A DNA stretch of 64,000 bases from Juglans regia. Taxonomy: Eukaryota; Streptophyta; Magnoliopsida; Fagales; Juglandaceae. Below, in pieces: positions 46,599 through 57,470 of this stretch (position 1 is its first letter; each line of letters begins with the position of its first letter). A program made the translations under genes and the position numbers. The notes below the pieces were generated by a model. The model did not search any database. It was not told where the DNA came from and saw nothing but the letters and a program-made list of their open reading frames with translations. Location of the stretch: NCBI RefSeq assembly GCF_001411555.2, contig NC_049911.1, forward strand, positions 3,968,001 to 4,032,000, given 5' to 3'.

Positions 46599-47673
46599 AT
46601 GAAAGAAGCGATGTCTAGGAAGTTTCTACCTGAAGAAGTCGTCGTAGAAATCCTCTTGCGATTGCCGGTCAAATCTCTGGTACGATTCAGGTGCGTGTCT
46701 AAACGATGGCTCTCACTAATTTCGGATCCCCGATTTGCTAAATCGCAGTTCAAGCGAGCAGCTGACCACATCCAACGACTGCTTTTTCCAACCCCTTTCG
46801 GACTTGGATCCCTAGAAGTCGATGCACCATTTGGGGACAGTTCCTCTGTTAGAGAACTGTTCGTCCCTTTTATGGAACCGGGTTTTCGTCTTAACTTGCT
46901 AGGTTCTTGTGAGGGTCTGGTTTTTGCGTCTCACTATGACCTTGAGGATTTCTATATTTGGAATCCATCGACCGGAGAGCACCGAAAATTGCCTGACCCT
47001 GGGATTTCTCCCCATCCTGACAACGAATACATGTATGGCTTTGGATATGATTCATCCGCAGATGACTATAAGGTTATAGTTATAGTAACCTTTCCTCCCG
47101 CTGCGTCACTCTCCCGGATATGTAGGCAAGATTCTCTCCCTAAAGAATAACTCTTGGAAAAGTATTAAAAAACCCGATGATGTATGTAGCAGTTACAGGT
47201 CAGAAGGGGCGCTTTGTGGTGGGGCTGTCCATTGGTTAGTAAGTCTCCGACCGGGGGCCAAAATAGCAATCCTTGCGTTTGATTTAGCTGAGGAGAAATT
47301 CCGTCAGGTGCCCATGCCCCTTGAAGCAGAGGATGCGGACTACTATGGCATCGCTTGTATTTGTTTGCTTAATCTTGGAGGACGTCTATGTTTAATCCTT
47401 CGTTGGCATGCCGAGGAAGAGCTATGGGGGATGATGGAATACGGAGTGCAGAAATCATGGGCGCGTATGTTTAGAATTGACGGAGATTATGGTCCTAAAC
47501 CACTTTGCATGTCGAGAGGTAATCAGCTTGTTGCAACAAATGATGATGGAAACGTGTTGATTAGGGCTACTCCTGAAGGGAAGATTGTTGAAAGTTGTTT
47601 GTTTTGTTGGCATGAACCATCGGCTGTCTTTGTTGAGAGTTTGCTTTCACCTTTTTTTGCTTTGGAGTTTTGA
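46599..47673 (+). pseudogene. F-box protein gene with a frameshift
   Basis: Starts MKEAMSRKFLPEEVVVEILL and continues LPVKSLVRFRCVSKRWLSLI, a clear F-box (residues about 8-50) that binds SKP1 in SCF ubiquitin ligases. Next is an F-box-associated region: LLGSCEGLVFASHYD, FYIWNPSTGEHRKLP, YMYGFGYDSSADDYKVIVI. The first frame stops at 47150. The following frame, open from before 47125, continues SLKNNSWKSIKKPDD, GAVHWLVSL and the C-terminal FBA-like part to 47673. A one-base indel between about 47090 and 47150 would join them into about 358 residues, the size of CPR1-like F-box/FBA proteins. It is either a recent pseudogene or an assembly error. Its substrate is unknown. Confidence 0.85.
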
Positions 47674-47787
47674 AATCTCATCTCTTAAGAGTCATGGTTG
47701 GGGATTTATGTTGCAGAGTATGTTCTTGTTTACATTGTATTCTCCAATTTGCACATGTATTGCTTCCCATGTTGACGTCCATATTAA

Positions 47788-47983
47788 GGGCGGGTTTGGA
47801 ATCAGAGATGAGATGAGATGAGTTAGTTTTAGATGAAAGATGAAAGTTAAAAAAAATATTATTAAAATATTATTTTTTAATATTATTATTTTTTAGAAAT
47901 TTAAAAAGTTGAATTGAGATTTGAAAAAGTTGTAATGATAAGATGAGATGAGATGAAATACTTTACGAATCCAAACGGGGCCT
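47788..47983. mobile_element. MITE with GATGAGATGAGATGAG termini
   Basis: About 196 bp. The left end GGGTTTGGAATCAGAGATGAGATGAG is matched, inverted, by the right end ...GATGAGATGAAATACTTTACGAATCCAAACGGGG. The AT-rich middle shares TTTAAAAAGTTGAATTGAGA-type words with other copies. It lies about 115 bp after the F-box stop. Confidence 0.8.
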
Positions 47984-50041
47984 AAATGTTTAGCTGTTAT
48001 CCATCCAGTCAACTTACCTTCAATAAGATACCTTTAATTCCCACAAAAGAGTGTGCCTTCTCTCTAAACATAGAGAGAAACTCTTTATTCTCTCTAGAAA
48101 ATCCAAACATTGCATTCGTTGGAGAGGAGGGTGGAGTTGTGGCTCTCACCTTTCTCTCTTTTTCCTTTCTTTTACCGCAATGTGTATGCACTTTTATGAT
48201 AGTATTTTTTTCTCCCTTTCCACCGCTTTGGTTTTGGTTAGATTTAATGCACATCGGCCGCCATCAGTCGACACGCGCCCCACCACGCCATCCTACAGTA
48301 GCTGATCTACTGGGACAGAGTGGAATCGTGCCAAAAAGCTCGGAGCATGGCCCTCATGTGCGACTTGTTTCCGCACATTATCTTCACTCACCGCCGCGCC
48401 ACGACGTCTTCGCTGGTTACAAGCATCGTATCAGTAGATTCCCCACACCAAGATCTTCCAAATCTGTTGTACCTCGCCTCCCTACCAAGCGTGTGGTTGA
48501 CACACGCCACCACTGATGCGTGGGAAGATAGATGACTGGCCGCGGATCAATCCATATGATGTCATGCTTTCGACTTTGTTATCGCTTTCCCTAACCAATG
48601 GTCTTGAAAAATGGACTACAGACCTCTCCAAAAAATATTTCAAGACAACAAACTGTAGTGCAACCACAACTTTTACCACTTCCAGCAGAGGTTCCACCGC
48701 CATCATGGTGGCTTCATATTTCGCATGACTTTGCGAACTGCTAACTACCGTCTTTTAGGACGACGCCCTTTGTGTAGGGCACTAGTGAGAACCAAGAAAT
48801 TGGTCTAAAAATCCATTTTCTTTTTCTTTTTTTCACCACTTTTACAATGTGGTTATTGTACTAGGACGTTTCTTGTGGAACCTCATCCCCTCCTCATGTA
48901 TCATCATTTCTGTTTCTAATAGAAATTTAGAAATAAAAATAAATAAAATAAAACTTACATTCAATAATATTTGGGATAACGAAGAATTATATGAGTTTTT
49001 TTTTTTTTTAAATATGGTGCAAATTCTTTTCAGCCTTCAAGGGGTTTTTTGGGAAAAAAATTTCATCCCAACATTTTCATTTTGTTGATCTCATTTCATC
49101 CAATCTCCTTCTCAAACATAATTTAAATACAAATATTTTCAAATTAATTATTATAACTTTTTCAAATTAATTATTACAACTTTCCCAAACATTTAAATTA
49201 AAAAAAAAAATTAACTTTTTCAAATCCTAAAATAAAAATTATATTATAATAATATTTTAACTTTATAATTTTTTTTTAACTTTTTTTTATCTCTCATTTT
49301 CTAAAATCTAAAATACACTTAACTCAAACTATCTCACTATTATTCACAAACTATTTTACTATTATTTATAAAATTGTTATCTCATTTTACTCTCCAAGCA
49401 TATCCTAAACCATTCTAGATGAATTTTATAGATAATAAAAAAATATAAAGGAAGTTGATCAAAAGTGACATTCAATGGATGTTGTATATGAATTTCATTC
49501 TACATTTTGCTACAATATTTTCACTAGATGTGGAGTGAACTGCACACTTCACTAAAACATTTAATTAATTTCTCTCTCCTACTTTTTTCCACTACCGATA
49601 CTTCCATTTATTCATTTTAGTCCATCTCTCTCAAAAGTGGCTTTATCAATGACCCGATGAGACGCATATCAAATTTGACGAGAGAATCTCACACTTCTTT
49701 AGAATACCATCTGCAAATAATATTTGACTCTCTTGGTCATATTCTCATAATATAATCTCTTTTCTATTTTTTGAATTGATTTATATTTTGTTTTAGTTTA
49801 AAAATTTAGATTAATATGAAATATGACATAATTATATGATATTGTATATTGAGAGATATTGCAAATATTATATGAAAATATCATTAGTAGTTAGAGAAAA
49901 TATTTGAAATGAATAAAAAATATTAAAAAATATAATATTTAAATAATATAAAAAAAATAGATAATAATTTATGTATAGTATATTATAAAAGTCAATACGT
50001 AAAATAGAAAAATTAGATTTTGGTTATGTATATTAAATGAT
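47984..50041. other. intergenic spacer with MITE-like remnants
   Basis: Long open frames at 47986-48516 and overlapping ones have no recognisable domains and sit in moderately GC-rich DNA (48240-48560), so their status is uncertain but unsupported. A decayed CGTTTGG-family sequence is at about 49088-49410. A dispersed repeat at about 49585-50041 also occurs at 60660-61110. Confidence 0.5.
49585..50041 (+). repeat. dispersed repeat, pair with 60660-61110
   Basis: Shares long stretches with 60660-61110 in the same orientation, such as CCATCTCTCTCAAAAGTG, CAATGACCCGATGAGA and AGAGAAAATATTTGAAATGA. It is non-coding and its ends are not defined. Confidence 0.82.
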
Positions 50042-52205
50042 AGTGTAAAGGGATTTTTTTCCCTAAAAAAGGCCCACCAGGTTTCGGCCCAGAGGCTCGG
50101 CCCAAGGTGTTTCCCATCCAAGCAAGGGACAAACCGTCAACCATGGAGGGGCGCCGTTAAGCCGACAGGACAGATCAACCTGACACACAACGGTCACCCT
50201 CAGGAACAATATATGCACAAAACGCATGAAAAACATGGAGAGCCCTCGATCCCTCGGCAATAGGTCATCTACGGCTCGTATAAATCAGATCAGGGGTCAG
50301 GAAACCACACCGCATTAATGACGTTGTTGTTTAAGTCACACACCACATTTATGGAGCTGACACAAAGCTTGACAGCAGGCACAAAAAGAAAAGCATGGAC
50401 TTACTAACTTATTTACTAGATTCTCTTACTTATTTACTACACTCCAAGAATACTTACTAACTTTGGTATCGGAGGTTACCTGACCCCGAGGCCGCCCTCT
50501 CAAAGCCATACTCTTCTCTACCTTATGCTGGGCCCGTTTTCGAAAATCTAAGTTGTCAGAACTTACCTCAAATGTGTGCGAAACACGACGTTAATAGTAG
50601 CGCCGTCTGTGGGATCTTAATAGATCTTGCATGTCCTTCATGCACCCGAGACAACCCGTTCCAAGCAACTCAGAGGTTTAGTGAAGCAACTCAAGACATG
50701 GAAGTAAGCCAGACGGAGAACCATGCATACGGAAGCGAAAAAATCGTGACAGGAAAAGGCCATGCATGCGCAAATCAAGCACGGCACATGACGGAGGAGA
50801 CTAGCGTCCTGCCTCCGACCCCCGATAGCGTGGAAGTTACGAGCGAGATTCGATATGAACAAGAGCTCTGAATGGCAGAGCCATTTGGACCACTGGAGCT
50901 GGTTAACCTCCACCCAAACCAACCAGAGGCGATGGTGAAGATCAACAGTAAAATGACACAAGAAGCTCAAAAAGCCATGCGACAACTCCTCGCTGAACAC
51001 CTAGATGTGTTTGCATGGAATCACGGGGACATGCCTAGGATAGCACCTGAAATCATTCATCAGAGTTTAAGTATGGACCCAAAAGCCATAGGAGTGCGAC
51101 AGAAGCGTCAGTGAGAAAAACAATGTTTCCATAGAGGTGGACTGACTACTGAAGGCGGGGTTCATTCGAGAAGCTTACTACCCGGAGTGGTTGTCGAATG
51201 TGGTGTTATTAAAGAAGTAAAGCGGAAAATGGAGAATGTACATTGACTTCACTAACCTCAACAAATCTTGCCTGAAAGACAACTTCCTGCTCTCTTGCAT
51301 CGACCTCATTGTCGACTCGACGACGGGTCATCGCATGCTCAACTTCATAGACGCCTACTCGGGGTATAACCAAATCCGTATGAAGCCTGAAAATGAAGAG
51401 AAGACTTCGTTTATCACAAATCGAGGTATGTACTTCTATAAGTGCAAGGGCCACCTACCAACGGTTGGTCAACTATATGTTCAAATATCATATAGGAAGA
51501 AATATGGAAGTCTACGTGGATGATCTGTTGGTCAAAAGCAGGACCTTAAAACAACACTTGGACGACTTGAGAGAGGCTTTTGCGATACTACGGCAGTACT
51601 AAACGAAGTTGAACCCAACAAAGTGTGCCTTTGGTGTCGGGTCGGGAAAGTTTCTAGGGTTTATGGTGTCCGGAAAGGGCATTGAGGTCAATCCTGAGAA
51701 GGTGGACGCCGTCCTCGACATGGCCCCATTGAGCAACATAAATGAAGTACAGAGGTTGGCTGGGCGAGTGGCCACCCTTAACAGGTTAATCTCAAGATCA
51801 ACTGACAAGTGTCTACCGTTTTTCAAGGTTCTACGAAAGGCGAAGGCATGGGACGACAAATGCAACTGGGCGTTCGAAGCCCAAAAGAAGTATCTCTCGA
51901 GCCCCCTACTCCATAGCCAACCGTAGAGTGGGGAAACCTTGACCTTGTATTTGGTCATGTCCCCCCAGGCGGCTTCTTCAGCATTAGTGCTCGAGGAAGA
52001 AAGGATACAAAGACTGGTCTACTACGTCAGCCGGGCATATCAGGAGGCCGAAGCCCGATACCCTCACATAGAGCAATTAGCTTTCGTGTTGGTAGTGACC
52101 ATGCGAAAGCTGGGCCCGTACTTTTAGGCTCATCCAGTACGAGTCCCAACAGAGACTCCACTTAAGAATGTATTACAACGGCCGGATGCTGCAAGGTGCC
52201 TCATG
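50042..52205 (+). mobile_element. Ty3/gypsy retrotransposon fragment
   Basis: A GC-richer block. A probable 5' LTR runs from about 50042 (TGTAAAGGGATTTT) to about 50597, then a primer-site-like TAGCGCCGTCTGTGGGA at 50598-50614, near the common gypsy TGGCGCCGTCTGTGGG. A gag remnant is barely present; most of gag and protease are missing before RT. The element ends abruptly at 52205, where duplicated CGR sequence begins, and no 3' LTR is present. Confidence 0.82.
50872..52195 (+). pseudogene. gypsy reverse transcriptase and RNase H remnant
   Basis: Fragments in order: EHLDVFAWNHGDMPRIAPE (pre-RT), WRMYIDFTNLNKSCLKD, HRMLNFIDAYSGYNQIRMKP, the catalytic YVDDLLVKSRT, LNPTKCAFGVGSGKFLGFMV, then RNase H-like LVYYVSRAYQEAEARYPHIEQ. 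Stops at 51112 and near 51127, 51221 and 51601, a small deletion just before the YVDD box (the conserved PFGLKN-type stretch is missing) and frame changes leave it inactive. The FAWNHGDM/YVDDLLVKS pattern suggests a Tat/Ogre-like lineage; that is inference. Confidence 0.87.
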
Positions 52206-53722
52206 AATTTGGATGGCCGGTAAGTGTTACTCCTATTTTTTGTATGGCATCTCTCAGCTCCTGGGTTGATTTGATTGAACTACTCTTCCCAATCGTGTTC
52301 TTGTTGATGTCTTTGATAGGGCACCTTTTAATGGGGAAAAAAAAAAAATTGTTAACTCAAAACCTCCAAACAAATTTCTTTTGTGATTCAACAATCGTTG
52401 GCACTTCTACAATATTAAAAACTTTAAGAACTAGGCAGTCATTTATCTGACTTCTGTCATGGCTAAAATCTGTTGGTTCATTATTTCCGAGCAAAATGGA
52501 AGGGTCAAGACACACTTTCCTCGACGTCGCTATATTTATACTTTATTTTGGTGTAATATGGTATTGACAATTGCTCGATTTATACTTCATCTTGTGGTGA
52601 TATAGTACATGTTTCTGTAGCATTTTTCTCGATCTCTTATCAATCCTCGTGTGGGGGTGATTAGCTTTGGTACCATAGATGTTAAAATGATATTACCTGA
52701 TGTTTTGTTCTAAACGTTATACAATCAATCTACATTCATTTTATTAAAAGAAATATAGCCTGAATTTTGCTTTAATATGTAATGTTTATGTTTTGTTCAC
52801 CACCATTTTTAGGAAGCTCTCCTGAAAAAATAATAGCTACAAATTAATGACTAGGGGAGATGTTCAAAATGCGCCGCTCTTTGGGACAAAACACTAAAAG
52901 TCTATTTTGAATACAAAAATACTATCAATCTATCACATCTCTTCATTACAATTTTATTAAATTTTAATATTTTATATAATAAATAATTTATTTTTTTAAA
53001 ATTTTAAAATAATAATAATATTAAGAAATAATATTCTAATAATATTTTATTTAATTCATCTAAAATCTTCTCATCTTATTTCATTATTTAGACGAGCCAG
53101 CAAAATTAGTTTTCAATCATTTATGCAAACTATCACCTTGTTTTAAAAATGATAAATCTATAATTAGGCTATCATTTCGTTATCATGCTCGAGAAAAAAT
53201 GATATACTTACAATGATAAAATAATTTTAAAATTATTGTAGGTGTATCATTTTCTTTTCATTTCATCGGAATCCTAATAGACCAGACAAGTGAGATTCAA
53301 AAAGGAAAAATATCACTTAGGGTAGGTTTGGATATAAAAAGCATTTTATTTCATCTAATTATTGTAACTTTATTAAATTTATATATAAAATAAAATAAAC
53401 AATTTAATTTTTTCAAATCTCAAAATAAAAATAATATTTTATTCAAGTTTCAACTTTTATTTCAACTTATCTCATTGCAACTCACTATTCAAGCTTACCT
53501 GTTTTCCAATTATATGATTTTTTTTTTCCGAATCTTTATATTTGATCGAATATAAATAAGTTACATAATTTATTTTTTCCTTAAAAAAAAAATTGAAAAC
53601 TTAAAAAAAAGAAGGGTAAAAAAAGGAGTCAATCCTCGTCAAATGAGGGCCGAGTAGCACCAAAAGCATGAAAATGAGAGTGGACTTTAGGGTCAATTGA
53701 TTTTATGAAAGAAGAAGCGATG
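52206..53722 (+). repeat. partial duplicate of CGR 3' end and F-box start
   Basis: Direct copy of 44741-46616 with gaps. It begins in the last bases of CGR exon 6 (AATTTGGATGGCCGGTAAGT) and follows intron 6 up to about 52650, then jumps to the sequence after the gene (GTGGGGGTGATTAGCTTTGG), omitting exon 7 and 310 bp in all. It continues through both MITEs and ends with GGTCAATTGATTTTATGAAAG, the start of the F-box gene. It has no coding capacity. Confidence 0.93.
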
Positions 53723-54322
53723 TGTTAAGAACTCATTTGTTCTTACAGGGATAACAATGGAGATGATGTGAATGGATGAATGATGGTAGCTGTAGGACTC
53801 TGTAACGCACCGTGTAATGAGGAAGGAAATGGCAATGGAAGTGTACTGCTACTGCAAGGGAAAAACACAGGCCACAAGCAGTAAGATGAAATGCAAAAGA
53901 GATACTGAATTGCTACGGGAGTGCCTACAACAATATTCTTGATACCTCACTCTCTCTCTGATTCCTTCTTTATTCTTACATTTCTCTGACATGTAACTAC
54001 TTTTTGCATTCAGCTCTTCTACGTACAATCGGGAGGTGTAAGCGCGGGGAAATCGTCCTACCACACGTCAGCCTATCAGTTTAAAAAAAAACTAAAACAG
54101 ATGAAAATAGAAAGGAAGAGCTGCATTCAGAGCTCTTCTCTTCGAAGGGAGGGATCTCTCATCTTCGTGGGTTGAAATTTTTTCTGGGGGTTATTATTTT
54201 CTCTGAGGGGTCTCTCGTCTTCCACTATGGTTGCAAATCATCGAGCATGGTAACAACAGTGTTTGTCTTCTTCACTGCCTTGGGCGACTTAGCATTGCTC
54301 CTACTGCTATATATACATCTAT
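53723..54322. other. spacer, no gene recognised
   Basis: A 71-codon minus frame at 53849-54064 has no domain. Nothing else is supported. It includes the 3' flank of the TLC-domain fragment. Confidence 0.5.
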
Positions 54323-54922
54323 CTATCTAATTTTCTTGTCCAGTTTTCCCGTTCTTTCTCTGCAAAACTCGGCCCAAATATTCGAAACCCACAATATACT
54401 AACAGAAACATCCGTAAGAATTATAGCAATCCAAGAAACCCACACCCACTTTGGGATCACACTCTTCGTAGCCCCACTCGCATAGAATGCAAACATTTTG
54501 TACACAAAATACAGTACCATGAGACCCTTGACAATCGAATACACTGTGTAAAAGAGGGTAGACATGAGATCGTACAATTTCGCGGCAAATACGACATCAT
54601 TCTTCTGAGCATTCGCGAGCATCCAAGTGTTCTGGCACGCGCTAGTGACCTCGGCATGGATGAGGAGTACAAGTATGGCGTAGGCGCCATGAGAGATCAG
54701 GTACCGACATGTGAGGAAGACGAAGAGCGTTGCCAAGTGGTTGGCTATGAAGAGGAGGTCTTTGGGGTTGAAGACAATGAAATGGAGAAGGTCCATTAAG
54801 AAGTATGCGATGTTATAGTCGATGACTCTGGGGTTCTCTGGGGCTCGGTGTTCAGAGATACAAAATGGAGATTCTTTGGAAGACGAAGGGAGGGGACAAA
54901 AACGCACCATTTTCCATTTCAC
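54323..54922 (-). pseudogene. TLC-domain protein, 5'-truncated copy
   Basis: A 199-codon frame on the minus strand, intronless. From about residue 35 it reads DYNIAYFLMDLLHFIVFNPK, DLLFIANHLATLFVFLTCRY and HAEVTSACQNTWMLANAQK, then three further membrane spans to a C-terminal DKKIR. This is the C-terminal two thirds of a TLC (TRAM-LAG1-CLN8) domain like Arabidopsis At5g14285; the adjacent His in IANHLA is the conserved one. The full family protein is about 270-280 residues. The first 34 residues here (MKWKMVRFCPLPSSS...) do not look like the family's N terminus, and the first membrane helices are absent. Either upstream exons are lost or it is a truncated copy. Confidence 0.75.
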
Positions 54923-55203
54923 TGAAACGATGCCGTCTCATTTTCCATGTAGACACCGACTCCCCAGCAGTTACGCCCCCGACTGCATATAGCTTTTTTC
55001 TTTTGCATTTGCTAAACTGAACTTGATAGACTTGGACTTAACTGACAGACTCCAAAATATAAATGAATGACAAGGCCCTGTGCAGACGCAACCCAAAACA
55101 CAGGCCAAATGCTGCGTATAAGCCCCTAGACTCTAAAATCCAGTACCAAAATGCATCGTTTGGAGACTATAACTCAAACGGTGCGTATTACATTATTAAA
55201 ACA
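54923..55203. other. spacer before Mutator-like element
   Basis: No gene is recognised. It is the left flank of the Mutator-like element's insertion. Confidence 0.45.
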
Positions 55204-55525
55204 AATAACAATAATTCTATGGGCAATCGGGGTGCATCCTCGACGCAGCCCCACATCTGATGTGGCCCATGCCACGTCAGTGTCTTGTTTTAATTATAAA
55301 AAAAAAAAATCAAATACGAAACTCAAAAGACCACAAAATTGCAAAGCAAGAAATCACAAAATGCTGAGCTTCGTCCGTCTTCTCCTCTGGGTTTCGTTTT
55401 TGAGCTGCAAACTCCCAATTCTCTCCCTTGTCTTCTCGCCCCTTGTTTTCGCACACAGATCGTCTTGAGCATGCTTCATTGGTAACAAAAATGAGTTGCA
55501 GAGATTGAAGCTTCTTCTTCTCCCG
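55204..55525 (+). repeat. left terminal inverted repeat of Mutator-like element
   Basis: Pairs with 59790-60112 in inverse orientation. It contains the palindromic TGGCCCATGCCACGTCA region and a poly-A run (55300-55311) that is absent on the other side. Confidence 0.85.
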
Positions 55526-55689
55526 AGTTGCAGAATCCCGAGCTCTGTCTTCTCCTCTCATCTTGGTCCAAAGTCTCTAGTTTCATCTTCTCCCAAGAGA
55601 ACAACGATAACTTCAACCTCAACCAATAGACCCAATAGATTAACTTATTATCCAAGAATCATGCTTCGATTCCGCTAGTCCCCGACTCC

Positions 55690-56392
55690 TAGGGGTGTAA
55701 CTGGTCCGGTCCGGTTCGGTTTTGGGTAAAATCTAGGACCGAACCGGTATGTACCAGTTTTGTATTTTTCAAAACTGATTACGCACCGGTTATCCTCCTA
55801 AACCGGTACTTCCGGTTTTCGGTACGGTCCGGTCCGATTTTTCAGTTTTTTTAAAATGTAAGTTTCACAATTTGTCATTATAAATTTGTTTATAAAAAAA
55901 AACTAATTTAAAAAATATTGTTTTATACTTTTATTATAAGTTATATATTAATATTAGTTATAAACTATATATTTAATATTAGTATTCGTTATAAACTTTT
56001 AGTGATTTAGTATTAACATTTTATGTAATAATTTATAAATTATAATAAGAAATTATTTCATATATAAATATATATAATTATATATAAAACTTTCACATAA
56101 AAAATTATAATTATACATAATATATAAAACTTATATATATTAATATATATAATATTTTGTATAAAACTTATATATACAATCATATAAATATTTTTTTTAT
56201 ATATATTTTTTTTATCAACCGGTCCGGTCCGGTCCGAAAAATCCTAAAACCGGAACCTGACGGTTTTCACATTCTAAGAACCGGTCCCGGACCGGAACCG
56301 GTTCAAAACCGGTAAAACCGGTTCAAAACCGATAAAACCGGTTCTGTCCGGTCCGGTCCGGACCGGTTTTCCGGTTTCAACTTACACCCCTA
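55690..56392. mobile_element. hAT-like non-autonomous element with CCGGTCCGGT ends
   Basis: 703 bp with inverted ends TAGGGGTGTAA (55690-55700) and TTACACCCCTA (56382-56392). The flanks CCGACTCC (55682-55689) and CCGACTAC (56393-56400) match at 7 of 8 bases, an 8-bp duplication typical of hAT. Both subterminal zones carry many CCGGTCCGGT and AACCGG words around a very AT-rich middle (55860-56210). No coding frame is seen. It sits inside the Mutator-like element, so it is the younger insertion. Confidence 0.88.
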
Positions 56393-56838
56393 CCGACTAC
56401 CTTTCTCACTCACTACTTCAAGTAGTCTGTTTAGCGTTTTAGGCCTGAGTTCCGTACCAACATCAGGTTACTGGAGACTGCGAGTTCAAGCAAATCGACT
56501 CCCACGAAAGGCACCTCCAAATCTCCGACAAATTTCAAGCTAGACACAGGCAACTATTCTATCTTTTCTGATCTATATTTTTCATTTTCATTTTCATTAT
56601 TATTCTTCATTTGCTGATTTTGAAAATTGTCTTTTACGTTCCTAGATCAGTTCAGCATGCTGATTTTTTTGTTTCGCTTGGTTGCTGAGAAATCTAAATA
56701 GTGGTAGATGTTTATGGAATAGTTGGAAGCCAACAGTTGATTGTCGGTGTAGTTTGTTTTCTTTGAATTTCTCTTTCGCTGTAGTTACACATTTTTATTG
56801 GCTTTAATATCATTGTCTTTCTGCGTGCGTCCAGTTCT

Positions 56839-57470
56839 GTGTTGGAATGGGTGGGAGTGAAACCAGAGTGCAAAACAAAGAGTGGAAAAGTATTTCGTTG
56901 TAGTCGCCGTCGTCAGTGTCATTCTGTCGCGGTCGTCATCGTGAGGGGGATTGCAACTGCAAAGTATTTTTGTGGATTATTCCAGATGATAGAGATATTG
57001 TGTCGGCACATTTTGGCCGTGTTCAAATGTAACGAGATAAAAATTTTGCCAGATAGGTACATTTTAGATCGATGGAGGAAGGATATCAAAAGACGATACA
57101 CATTTATCCACTGTAGTTATGATACAGGAGAACAACGGGCAGATTCTAATAGATATTCAGAACTGTTGCATATCTGTTATAAGATGATTACTGATGCAGC
57201 GAGTTCAAAAGAGCACTAAGTTGTATGTAATGATTGAATATTATGGTGTCAACCAACAACAACCATCGATTACCCAAACAAGTTTCAATGTTGGTTGTAC
57301 GGTAAATGACACTACTACAGTTGGTACTTCTAAGAAAGTACTCAGTCCACATGTTGTGCGAGGGAAAGGCAGACCGGAGAGCATTCAGGATGGAGAAAGA
57401 CATGTAGAAAGTCAAAACGAAAAAAAGTATCAGGAAAATGCAAAGAGGTGGATCAAATTTAATATATGAT
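56839..57470 (+). pseudogene. FAR1-like transposase fragment inside Mutator-like element
   Basis: The frame from 56839 contains FQMIEILCRHILAVFKCNEI, KILPDRYILDRWRKDIKRRY and a following stretch of FAR1/FRS type: the SWIM zinc-finger C-x-H core (the expected upstream CxC is degenerate, as CGLF) and the RW-K-DIK helix. A shifted frame continues to 57469 with TSKKVLSPHVVRGKGRPESI, resembling the basic KGRP motif before the family's zinc knuckle. Most of the transposase, including the catalytic part, is missing. A further broken stretch follows at 57541-57780. Confidence 0.78.

Noticed and set aside
47986..48516. 176-codon open frame as a gene
   Set aside because: No recognisable domain; overlapping frames of similar length exist in the other frames and strand.
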